A DNA stretch of 40,061 nt from an uncultured cyanobacterium. GTDB taxonomy: Bacteria > Cyanobacteriota > Cyanobacteriia > Cyanobacteriales > Nostocaceae. Numbering within the stretch: position 1 is the first letter of the stretch; each line of letters starts with the position of its first letter. The stretch lies in the NCBI GenBank assembly GCA_903848645.1, contig CAINGU010000034.1, positions 1 to 40,061 of the forward strand, written 5' to 3'. A program made the position numbers and the translations under genes. A model generated the notes under the pieces. It was not told the origin of the DNA, made no database searches, and saw only the letters and a list, made by a program, of their open reading frames with translations. Below, piece by piece: positions 33,485-40,061 of the stretch.

Positions 33485-33623
33485 TTTTTACGTACCTGTC
33501 TGCTGATATTATGCGTTTCCCTAAAACCATTTTAACTGAAAAACAAATAATAATCCAGTCTGCCAGTTACTAATATAGCCTTAGCCAGAAATCGTTAAAT
33601 CAAACTTTATTATCACTAAGTAA

Positions 33624-33710
33624 TGGAGAGAGAGGGATTCGAACCCTCGTATACATTTCTGCATAACAGACTTTCCAGGTCTGCGCCTTCAACCACTCGG
33701 CCATCTCTCC
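33624..33710 (-). tRNA. tRNA-Ser (anticodon GGA)
   Basis: The minus strand folds as an 87-nt type II tRNA: acceptor GGAGAGA pairing with TCTCTCC, D-arm GGCCGAGTGGTTGAAGGC, anticodon loop CTGGAAA (GGA, serine UCC/UCU), a long variable arm (GTTATGCAGAAATGTATAC) and GGTTCGAATCC T-arm. No CCA is encoded. Confidence 0.95.
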
Positions 33711-33825
33711 AGGTGTCTCGCTTTGTTATATTACAATAGGATTGAAAAAAAAGCAACCATTTTAAAAAAGAACTTTTTTTCACCACTCCCTGGACTGAAA
33801 GTGCGGGGTTTTCAGCCTACTTTCT

Positions 33826-33831
33826 TATAAT
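33826..33831 (+). promoter_or_regulatory. Possible -10 box of the ferredoxin gene
   Basis: TATAAT lies 39 bases before the ATG at 33871. No good -35 hexamer is found at 17 bases spacing, so this is weak. Confidence 0.3.
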
Positions 33832-33870
33832 AAAGTTTGAAACGCCAAATCCGCAAATCTAAAAATCAAG

Positions 33871-34239
33871 ATGGTTCAAACCCACACAATTAAAGTTTAC
33901 AATCGCCAAACTGGGACATCACATACTCTCGAAGTTCCTGAAGACCGTTATATCCTCCACACCGCTGAACACAACGGCACAGAATTGCCCTTTTCTTGCC
34001 GAAATGGGGCTTGTACAACTTGCGCTGTCAGAGTTGTGTCAGGAGAAATTCACCAACCGGAAGCCATTGGCCTGTCTCCAGATTTACGCCGCCAAGGTTA
34101 CGCTTTATTATGTGTAAGTTACGCCCGTTCCGATTTGGAAGTGGAAACACAAGACGAAGATGAGGTTTATGAACTTCAGTTTGGGCGGTTTTTTGGTAAG
34201 GGCAAAGTTAAAGCGGGTTTACCCTTAGATGACGACTAA
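33871..34239 (+). CDS. Plant-type [2Fe-2S] ferredoxin with C-terminal extension (FdC2-like)
   Basis: A 122-residue electron carrier. Cluster ligands are C43, C48, C51 and C81 (SCRNGACTTCAV ... LLC). Beyond the normal ferredoxin end (about residue 98) there is a 24-residue tail (YELQFGRFFGKGKVKAGLP) typical of FdC2-type ferredoxins, which are conserved from cyanobacteria to chloroplasts and needed for chlorophyll or PSI-related functions in plants. The partner is unknown in this organism. The stop overlaps the start of the next ORF by 11 bases if its longest frame is used. Confidence 0.88.
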   Translation: MVQTHTIKVYNRQTGTSHTLEVPEDRYILHTAEHNGTELPFSCRNGACTTCAVRVVSGEIHQPEAIGLSPDLRRQGYALLCVSYARSDLEVETQDEDEVYELQFGRFFGKGKVKAGLPLDDD

Positions 34240-34834
34240 GAATTTTCGTGTGTTCAGGTTAATGAATTTGATAGCGAGGATGGCTACTATAGTAGTTCAT
34301 CTTCGCGTTTTTGTACCGAAAATAATTATATTAGCTAGTTTGTTACTGTTGGTGAGTTGTCAAAGCCAAAACAACTCCTCAGTCATTCCCGCTAATGTAA
34401 AGGTAGCACGGGTTGTGAATGGACAAAGCTTGGAAGTATTGGGAATGGAAGCAGAACCCAATTTAATTTCCCAAGTCCGGTTAATTGGTTTAGATGCACC
34501 AGATATGCGCCAAATTCCTTGGGGTGATGATGCTAAACAGTTAGTAGAAAGTTTAATTGGGAGTGCAAATCAAGCTGTCAATCTCGAATTTGACTTAGAA
34601 GCTAAGGATAAATTTAACCGAACCTTAGCCTATGTATGGAAAGATAAACTGTTGTTAAATGAAGAAATAGTCAAACAAGGATATGCTTTATTTGTAGCGC
34701 GATCGCCTAATCACAAATACGACCAACGCCTAGAACGCGCCCAACAATGGGCGAGAATCATGGGAAAAGGCATCTGGAACACCGATAAACCCATGCGGAT
34801 GACTCCTGGAGAATTTCGCCGGATCTCTCGTTAA
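34229..34834 (+). CDS. Staphylococcal-nuclease-like lipoprotein with altered active site
   Basis: Up to 201 residues; start ATG 34262 (residue 12) or 34280 (residue 18) would give a shorter, more normal signal. A lipobox LLLVSC (Cys44) follows a hydrophobic stretch, so it is probably lipid-anchored in the outer or cytoplasmic membrane. The SNase/thermonuclease domain spans about 55-190. Family residues kept: Arg84 and Asp89 (VRLIGLDAPD) and Arg131 (FNRTLAYVW). Family calcium and catalytic positions changed: N64 and Q66 (VVNGQSLEV) where active enzymes have Asp-Gly-Asp, and Asp92 where Glu is usual. It may be inactive or specialised. The overlap with the ferredoxin suggests one transcript. Confidence 0.75.
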   Translation: MTTKNFRVFRLMNLIARMATIVVHLRVFVPKIIILASLLLLVSCQSQNNSSVIPANVKVARVVNGQSLEVLGMEAEPNLISQVRLIGLDAPDMRQIPWGDDAKQLVESLIGSANQAVNLEFDLEAKDKFNRTLAYVWKDKLLLNEEIVKQGYALFVARSPNHKYDQRLERAQQWARIMGKGIWNTDKPMRMTPGEFRRISR

Positions 34835-34877
34835 AAGACGAAAACTGAACAATGCGTTAAAAAATATAATATAAACC

Positions 34878-34960
34878 TAACCCCCCAACCCCCTTCCCTA
34901 CCAGGGAAGGGGGAGTCAAAGCCTCTCCCCTTGTAGGGGAGAGGTTTGGAGAGAGGTTTT
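34878..34960. repeat. CCCCTTCCC/GGGAAGGGG palindromic repeat cluster
   Basis: CCCCCTTCCCTACCAGGGAA (start of the first hairpin) and CCTCTCCCCTTGTAGGGGAG (start of the second) are back-to-back G/C-rich hairpins downstream of the lipoprotein gene. These are a very common cyanobacterial intergenic repeat. They may terminate transcription. Confidence 0.7.
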
Positions 34961-34982
34961 ATATTTAATTGTGCCAAGTTAC

Positions 34983-35013
34983 TTAACAACTGACAACTGA
35001 CCACTGACAACTA
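34983..35013. repeat. ACTGACAACTGACC tandem words upstream of suhB
   Basis: AACAACTGACAACTGACCAC then TGACAACTAA, a short tandem arrangement of (A)CTGACAA/C, sits directly before the ATG at 35021. Such words are common intergenic filler in filamentous cyanobacteria. No ribosome site is apparent. Confidence 0.5.
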
Positions 35014-35020
35014 AACAAAT

Positions 35021-35824
35021 ATGCAAATTTTTCTAGATATTGCTACAGAAGCAGCTTTAGCCGCAGGAGTAGTTTTACAAGATTATTTAGGTAAATTAGA
35101 AGACGCAATCACCGAAAAAGGCCGTCCTGGTGATTTAGTTACCGCTGCTGATAAGGCTTCTGAACAGGTAATTTTAGAAGTCTTGCGTCGCCATTTTCCC
35201 CAGCATTCTATCCTGGCTGAAGAGTCGGGAAAACTGGGAAATCAAGATAATGAATTTCTCTGGGCAATTGACCCTCTCGATGGTACAACTAATTACGCCC
35301 ATCAATATCCTTGTTTTGCGGTTTCCATTGGCTTAATGATTCAAGGTGTACCCAAGGTGGGGGTAATTTATGACCCTTTTCGTGATGAATTATTTCGGGC
35401 TGCTGCTGGTTTAGGTGCAACCCGTAACCGTCGCCCTATTCAGGTTTCCCAAACAGCCGAATTAAGTAAAAGCCTGTTAGTCAGTGGATTCGCTTATGAC
35501 CGCAGGGAAACGCCTGATAACAATTATGCAGAGTTTTGTCATCTTACCCATCTTACCCAAGGTGTGCGCCGTGATGGTGCTGCGGCTTTGGATTTAGCTT
35601 ATGTGGCCTGTGGCCGAGTTGATGGTTATTGGGAACGGGGAATTGCGCCTTGGGATGTTGCGGCTGGGATAATATTGGTTCAGGAAGCGGGAGGTAATGT
35701 CACCGCTTATGATGGAACTCCGATTAAAATTGAGTCGGGGAGAATTCTTGCTACCAATGGTTATCTTCACGATAGTCTCAGTCAAGAATTGATGAAAGTT
35801 CCCCGGTTAGCAAGTTGGACATAA
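35021..35824 (+). CDS. suhB: Inositol-1-monophosphatase family protein
   Basis: A 267-residue Mg2+-dependent phosphatase. The metal/substrate motifs are AEESG (Glu67, Glu68), DPLDGTTNYAH (Asp84, Asp87) and WDVAAG (about residues 207-212). The family dephosphorylates inositol monophosphate and related substrates; in bacteria SuhB also modulates transcription/translation. Histidinol-phosphatase-like activity cannot be excluded, hence the symbol is tentative. It is monocistronic. Confidence 0.9.
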   Translation: MQIFLDIATEAALAAGVVLQDYLGKLEDAITEKGRPGDLVTAADKASEQVILEVLRRHFPQHSILAEESGKLGNQDNEFLWAIDPLDGTTNYAHQYPCFAVSIGLMIQGVPKVGVIYDPFRDELFRAAAGLGATRNRRPIQVSQTAELSKSLLVSGFAYDRRETPDNNYAEFCHLTHLTQGVRRDGAAALDLAYVACGRVDGYWERGIAPWDVAAGIILVQEAGGNVTAYDGTPIKIESGRILATNGYLHDSLSQELMKVPRLASWT

Positions 35825-35879
35825 CTTTTCTATCTAGGTTTTGCTGAAAAAGCAAGAAAAGGCAATATCAGGACTGGTG

Positions 35880-35933
35880 GCAATTTTGATTAAAGATCCA
35901 GATAGAAATATTATGGAATTTAGTCAACAGTGA
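35880..35933 (+). pseudogene. Glyoxalase/VOC C-terminal remnant
   Basis: The frame encodes AILIKDPDRNIMEFSQQ then TGA, which matches the last strand of the vicinal-oxygen-chelate family (IKDPDGNxxEF, with metal-ligand Glu). Nothing upstream gives a matching protein; the ~60 bases before it read into repeat-like DNA (TTTTGCTGAAAAAG at about 35839). A gene end left after deletion is the likeliest explanation. Confidence 0.55.
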
Positions 35934-35989
35934 TGTTATTATCCATGACAAAAGTTAAAATAGATAGATTGTGAAAAAGTAAATAGCAA

Positions 35990-37576
35990 ATGTTTTGGGC
36001 TGATAAAATCGCTGCTGATGCAGTAGGCTACCAAGTAGTTAATGATTCTAAGACTCCATCAGGACGGGTACACGTTGGGTCATTGCGTGGTGTTGTTATC
36101 CATGATGTAATTTATCGTGCCTTGAAACACGCGGGTAAACCTGTCAAGTTCCTGTACGGTGTGGATGACTACGACGCACTAGATACTGTTCCTAAATACT
36201 TGGATCAGGAAAAATTCAAGCCTTATTTGGGTTTTCCTTTGTGTAATGTTCCGTCTCCTGGTGATGGTGCGGAAGATTATGCTAAGTATTTTATTGGTGA
36301 GTTTTTTGAAATTTTTGAATATTTAGGAATTAAACCAGAAACGTATTTTTTACGTGATTTATATCGTTCGGGAAAACTTAATTCCCATATTGATATTTTT
36401 CTAAAAAACGCCCATTTGGTGAGAGAAGCTTATAAAGAAGTAAGCAAGGCTGACCGTCCAAATAACTGGTATCCTTTTCAAGTTGTTTGTGAAAATTGCG
36501 GTAAAATTGCCACAACTGTCACCACAGATTATAACGGTTCAGAAGTATTTTACACTTGTAAACCAGATGCAACTGACTATGTAAAAGGTTGTGGACATTC
36601 TGGTTGGGTTTCTCCTTTTAATGGTAATGGTAAATTACCTTGGAAAGTTGAATGGGTGGCTAAGTGGGATGTATGCGGTGTAACTATCGAAATGGCTGGG
36701 AAGGATCACTCGCAAAAAGGTGGTTCTCGTGATGTTGCTAATGCTATTAGTCGCAAGGTTTTACACAAGCAACCTCCTTTCCATTCTCCATACGAATTTA
36801 TTCTTGTGAATGGTACAAAAATGAGTTCTTCTAAGGGTGTGGGTTCTAGTGCTAGGGAAATTGCTGATTTATTACCTGCTGAATTATTGCGGTTTTTAAT
36901 GTTAAGAACTCAACCAAGAACAGTAATTAATTTTGCACCAAATTATGAAACTACTACTCGGTTATTTAGAGATTACGATACTTTAATTAACAAGTATTCT
37001 AATTCTCCTGAATTAACGGAGGAATTAATGCCGTTATTTTACGCCCAATTAGGGGATGAAGTTAAAACTTTCCAACCTTTTGATTTTAGTACGTTGATTT
37101 CTCTTTTGCAAGTTCCGCGTTTAAATATTCAAGAAGAAGTTGTCCAACGTAGTTCACAGCCTTTAAATGAGTATGATCAGCAAATTATTAATCAAAGGAT
37201 TGCTGCGGCTCAATTGTGGTTACAAGATTATGCAGATGAGGAAGAAAAGTTAGTTCTTTATTTGGAACAAGTTCCCGAAAAAGCTAATGATTTGAACTCC
37301 GAACAAGTTGCTTATTTGCAAAAATTGATGGAGAATTTGCAAAATATTCCGAATTGGGAATCTGAGGAATTACAAACTCTGATTTTCTCAACTACTAAGG
37401 AGTTAGGGATTCAACAAGCAATTGCTTTTAAGGCTTTGTACTTATCTTTTTTAAATAAAGAAAAGGGTCCAAAAGCTGGCGGTTTGTTATCTTATTTAGA
37501 GAAGTCTTTTGTAATTTCGAGGTTGCAAGATGTTGTAACTTTGAATGCAGGTCATAAAAAAACGGAAGTTTCTTAA
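35990..37576 (+). CDS. lysK: Class I lysyl-tRNA synthetase
   Basis: A 528-residue enzyme that charges tRNA-Lys. It has the class I signatures HVGS (28-31, HIGH-like) and KMSSS (277-281), and a zinc-binding region CENCGK...C...C (C167, C170, C190, C201). The N-terminal Rossmann region SGRVHVGSLRGVVIHD is characteristic of archaeal-type LysRS1, not the class II LysS of most bacteria. Its C-terminal anticodon domain is helical. No other gene sits in the operon. A strong hairpin terminator follows at 37582. The start ATG 35990 lacks an obvious ribosome site. Confidence 0.92.
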   Translation: MFWADKIAADAVGYQVVNDSKTPSGRVHVGSLRGVVIHDVIYRALKHAGKPVKFLYGVDDYDALDTVPKYLDQEKFKPYLGFPLCNVPSPGDGAEDYAKYFIGEFFEIFEYLGIKPETYFLRDLYRSGKLNSHIDIFLKNAHLVREAYKEVSKADRPNNWYPFQVVCENCGKIATTVTTDYNGSEVFYTCKPDATDYVKGCGHSGWVSPFNGNGKLPWKVEWVAKWDVCGVTIEMAGKDHSQKGGSRDVANAISRKVLHKQPPFHSPYEFILVNGTKMSSSKGVGSSAREIADLLPAELLRFLMLRTQPRTVINFAPNYETTTRLFRDYDTLINKYSNSPELTEELMPLFYAQLGDEVKTFQPFDFSTLISLLQVPRLNIQEEVVQRSSQPLNEYDQQIINQRIAAAQLWLQDYADEEEKLVLYLEQVPEKANDLNSEQVAYLQKLMENLQNIPNWESEELQTLIFSTTKELGIQQAIAFKALYLSFLNKEKGPKAGGLLSYLEKSFVISRLQDVVTLNAGHKKTEVS

Positions 37577-37581
37577 TTATT

Positions 37582-37606
37582 TTTTCCCTGTCTCTGACAG
37601 GGAAAA
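37582..37606 (+). terminator. Rho-independent-type terminator after lysK
   Basis: TTTTCCCTGTC, loop TCT, GACAGGGAAAA: a perfect 11-bp stem with A/T flanks, six bases after the stop. Its symmetric sequence could act in both directions. Confidence 0.8.
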
Positions 37607-37614
37607 GCAAAACG

Positions 37615-37729
37615 GCGACTAGAAGTCGCTACTACACAAGCAAAGTCCACCTGCGTGGACTAAAGAAAAATCAAGGATTTTCAACCCACGAAGGTGGGTT
37701 TCGTCTGTGTAGCTGCGGTTTCTAACCGC
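37615..37729. repeat. Composite palindromic repeat, copy 2
   Basis: Four small palindromes in a row: GCGACTAGAAGTCGC (37615-37629), AGTCCACCTGCGTGGACT (37644-37661), AACCCACGAAGGTGGGTT (37683-37700) and GCGGTTTCTAACCGC (37715-37729). Related to the copy at 22301. No gene. Confidence 0.75.
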
Positions 37730-37860
37730 CTGAAAATGACCAGTTTGCCATTTTTGCTGATTTTTTTGGAACTAAAACTACTACAATGACTGTTGATGCT
37801 AGATAATGGGAAAGCCTTGACATTTACCCAACCTAGCCCGGAACCAAAGAACTAACAACT

Positions 37861-39777
37861 ATGCGAACTCACTATTGCGGCGAACTCCGAAAAGAGCATA
37901 TTGGTGAAACTGTTACCTTTTACGGATGGGTAGACCGTCGCCGCGATCACGGTGGTGTGATATTCTTAGATTTGCGCGATCGCTCTGGTATTGTCCAAAT
38001 CGTCAGCGACCCCCAGCGCACCCCAACCAACGAAGAGACTAAGTCATACGCTGAACATTTTTGGAAAAAGAAAGGTAGTCCGCAAAACCAGGACGAACAA
38101 AATAGGAAAGAGGACTGGGACAAAGGACAATCCGTACTCAAAGAGATGCGTGTACTGGCTTATCAACAATTTGAAAAATTACGAAATGAATACGTTGTAG
38201 CAATCACCGGTACAGTTAGCCAACGTCCTCCAGAATCCCTAAATCCCCGGCTACCCACAGGCGAAGTCGAAATCTATGCTGATAAAATAGAACTCCTCAA
38301 CGCCGTCCGCAAACAATTACCTTTCCAAGTTTCCACCGCAGACACGGAAACAGTTCGGGAAGATTTGCGGTTAAAATATCGTTATTTAGACCTACGACGG
38401 GAACGCATGGCGCAAAATATGCAATTGCGTCACCAAGTCATCAAAGCCATGCGTCGCTACCTGGAAGACTTGGAAGGTTTTATCGAAATCGAAACCCCCA
38501 TTCTTACCCGTTCCACTCCCGAAGGGGCGCGAGATTATATTCTTCCCAGTCGCGTCAATGAAGGTGAATGGTTTGCTTTACCGCAATCTCCCCAACTCTT
38601 CAAACAATTATTGATGGTATCGGGAATGGATAGATACTATCAAGTGGCGCGATGTTTCCGGGATGAAGATCTACGCGCCGATAGACAACCGGAGTTTACC
38701 CAATTAGACATGGAAATGAGTTTCATGTCTGAAGATGAAATTATTGAACTCAATGAAAAGTTAGTTTGTCATATTTTCAAAACAGTCAAAGGAATTGATT
38801 TACCTCGTCCTTTTCCTCGTCTTCCCTACGCGGAAGCTATGAACCGTTACGGAAGCGATAAACCAGATACCCGCTACGATTTAGAATTAATTGATGTTTC
38901 TGACGTTTTAAAAGATTCGGGTTTTAAAGTTTTTCGAGAAGCTGTTGCTAACGGTGGTATTGTTAAAATTCTCCCCATTCCTAACGGTAACGATGCAATT
39001 TCTAATGTTCGCATTAAACCAGGTGGTGATATTTTCCGAGAAGCCGCAGAAGCTGGTGCGAAAGGTTTAGCATATATTCGCGTCCGCGAAAATGGTGAAA
39101 TTGACACCATTGGCGCAATTAAAGATAATTTGACACCGGAACAAAAGCAGGAAATCTTAACAAGAACAGGTGCAAAAGCTGGACATTTGTTATTATTTGC
39201 GGCGGCTGATTCTGGTACTGTCAATAAAACTTTAGATAGAATTCGTCAGTTTGTGGCTAAGGAATTTAAGTTAATTCCTGAAGATAAAATTAACTTCCTG
39301 TGGGTGACAGAATTCCCCATGTTTGAATGGAATGCAGGTGAAAACCGGCTAGAAGCATTACATCACCCATTTACAGCCCCTCATCCTGATGATATCAGCG
39401 ATTTAAAAACCGCCCGCGCTCAAGCTTATGATTTAGTTTTAAATGGGTTTGAAGTTGGTGGTGGAAGTCTGCGAATTTATCAGCGAGAAGTTCAAGAACA
39501 GGTGTTTTCAGCTATTGGTTTATCAACGGAAGAAGCACAAAGCAAATTTGGCTTTTTGTTAGAAGCTTTTGAATATGGTACTCCTCCCCATGGTGGTATT
39601 GCTTACGGTGTAGATCGTTTGGTAATGTTGTTATCTGGAGAAGAATCAATTCGTGATGTGATTGCTTTTCCGAAGACTCAACAAGCTCGTTGTTTGTTAA
39701 CAGATGCTCCTGCAAATGTAGACGCAAAACAATTGAAAGAGTTACACGTTGCTTCGACTTTTAAACCGAAGGTATAA
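37861..39777 (+). CDS. aspS: Aspartyl-tRNA synthetase with N-terminal insertion
   Basis: A 638-residue class II enzyme charging tRNA-Asp. The OB-fold anticodon domain is at 1-150, motif 2 is [18 protein letters not shown] and motif 3 is [15 protein letters not shown]; a GAD insertion domain occupies about 340-460, typical of the bacterial type. Family members are usually about 595 residues. The extra length is explained by about 45 residues at 57-102, rich in Lys, Glu, Gln and Asn ([20 protein letters not shown]), which interrupts the OB fold between RTPT and [12 protein letters not shown] 37861 has no strong ribosome site. Confidence 0.93.
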   Translation: MRTHYCGELRKEHIGETVTFYGWVDRRRDHGGVIFLDLRDRSGIVQIVSDPQRTPTNEETKSYAEHFWKKKGSPQNQDEQNRKEDWDKGQSVLKEMRVLAYQQFEKLRNEYVVAITGTVSQRPPESLNPRLPTGEVEIYADKIELLNAVRKQLPFQVSTADTETVREDLRLKYRYLDLRRERMAQNMQLRHQVIKAMRRYLEDLEGFIEIETPILTRSTPEGARDYILPSRVNEGEWFALPQSPQLFKQLLMVSGMDRYYQVARCFRDEDLRADRQPEFTQLDMEMSFMSEDEIIELNEKLVCHIFKTVKGIDLPRPFPRLPYAEAMNRYGSDKPDTRYDLELIDVSDVLKDSGFKVFREAVANGGIVKILPIPNGNDAISNVRIKPGGDIFREAAEAGAKGLAYIRVRENGEIDTIGAIKDNLTPEQKQEILTRTGAKAGHLLLFAAADSGTVNKTLDRIRQFVAKEFKLIPEDKINFLWVTEFPMFEWNAGENRLEALHHPFTAPHPDDISDLKTARAQAYDLVLNGFEVGGGSLRIYQREVQEQVFSAIGLSTEEAQSKFGFLLEAFEYGTPPHGGIAYGVDRLVMLLSGEESIRDVIAFPKTQQARCLLTDAPANVDAKQLKELHVASTFKPKV

Positions 39778-39789
39778 GCTTTGATTATT

Positions 39790-39810
39790 CCCTCTGCTTT
39801 TTGCAGGGGG
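39790..39810 (+). terminator. Terminator after aspS
   Basis: CCCTCTGC, loop TTTTT, GCAGGGGG form an 8-bp stem (one G-T pair) followed by TTTAATTTTG, 12 bases after the aspS stop. Confidence 0.72.
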
Positions 39811-39912
39811 TTTAATTTTGATGATTTCTTGAAACTTGAATTAAGACTTAAGTAGGTTGACAGAAAAAATTCAAGGTATGTGAAGAAAAGCAAAGCAAGC
39901 TCAAACTCTTTC

Positions 39913-39941
39913 CCCCTGCTCCCTGCTCCCTGCTCCCCTGC
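39913..39941. repeat. Short tandemly repeated CCCTGCT heptamers
   Basis: CCCCCTGCTCCCTGCTCCCT and on to CCTG contain about four tandem copies of CCCTGCT, a heptamer repeat (STRR type) typical of heterocystous cyanobacteria. No gene spans it. Confidence 0.8.
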
Positions 39942-39971
39942 CTTATCCCAACGACAATTTTTAACGCTCAC

Positions 39972-40061
39972 CTACTTAGGTGCTGGTAACGGTACACCTA
40001 ATAAACTCAGATTCAAAGCATGACCACCTGTGACTAAATAAACAGGTTCACAAATAGTCCC
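39972..40061 (-). CDS. C-terminal end of an unidentified gene (partial)
   Basis: At the right edge, the minus strand is open from 40061 to the stop at 39972-39974 and encodes 29 residues beginning GTICEPVYLVTGGHALNLSL and ending LGVPLPAPK. The gene continues beyond the window. I do not recognise the protein. Confidence 0.55.
   Translation of the reverse strand, partial: GTICEPVYLVTGGHALNLSLLGVPLPAPK

Noticed and set aside
37861-39777. Intein in AspRS
   Set aside because: The insertion is only about 45 residues and has no splicing-type Cys/Ser or His-Asn borders.
39678-39971. Minus-strand 97-residue ORF over the aspS end
   Set aside because: It runs through heptamer repeats and the aspS terminator.

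Overview
The window looks like a chromosomal stretch of a filamentous, probably heterocyst-forming cyanobacterium (Nostocales; Anabaena/Nostoc/Dolichospermum-like). The evidence is scattered HIP1 octamers (GCGATCGC), low-GC coding with A/T-rich intergenic regions, many cyanobacterial gene families (ferredoxin-dependent sulfite reductase, a ChlH-type chelatase, a TxlA/HCF164-like thioredoxin, FdC2-like ferredoxin) and dense families of small palindromic intergenic repeats. No database search was possible, so family names rest on recognised motifs.

Layout. 1-5.1 kb: tRNA-Arg(UCU), a possible 24-codon ORF with a strong Shine-Dalgarno, a cyanobacterial protein of unknown function, a membrane protein/HTH protein pair, a TPR protein with an all-helical C-terminal module, and a secreted protein ending in 9-bp tandem repeats. 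5.6-10.3 kb: sir and a Ski2-like RNA helicase. 10.4-13.9 kb: an accessory patch with a PD-(D/E)XK-like protein, a VapB-like antitoxin with a broken vapC, a P63C-domain gene with a likely operator, a RelE-like gene coupled to a truncated DUF4263/Shedu-like gene, a DUF433 remnant and an LRAT/NC-domain protein. 14.0-24.9 kb: tmk-holB, an amino-acid-permease/histidine-kinase fusion, purD, a CPA2 antiporter, txlA, a NIL/4Fe-4S ferredoxin and a CHAD protein. 25.0-27.5 kb: a HIRAN/HipA-like kinase pair and a hicAB locus whose toxin is truncated. 27.5-33.5 kb: an amidase, a 1237-residue ChlH/CobN-type chelatase carrying two apparent in-frame repeat insertions, and a Doc-type toxin overlapped by an unusual 207-residue partner. 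33.6-40.06 kb: tRNA-Ser(GGA), ferredoxin, nuclease-like lipoprotein, inositol monophosphatase, class I lysyl-tRNA synthetase, aspartyl-tRNA synthetase with an N-terminal insertion, and the end of an unidentified gene.

How it works together. The housekeeping genes are mostly single units; tmk-holB (thymidylate synthesis/replication) is the clearest core operon. The accessory theme is toxin-antitoxin and conflict-type genes in several states of decay: antitoxins survive (VapB-like, HicB) while toxins are broken, whereas the Doc and HipA-like modules look intact. A second theme is repeat mobility: two 107-bp copies of a MITE-like element, a related 103-bp element and a further palindrome inside the chelatase gene share a GGGCAAGATGCCC-type core. 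The most interesting candidates are the split HIRAN/HipA kinase pair, the Doc gene with a non-Phd partner, the permease-kinase fusion, the ribbon-helix-helix-like tail on sulfite reductase, and the coding-sequence insertions.
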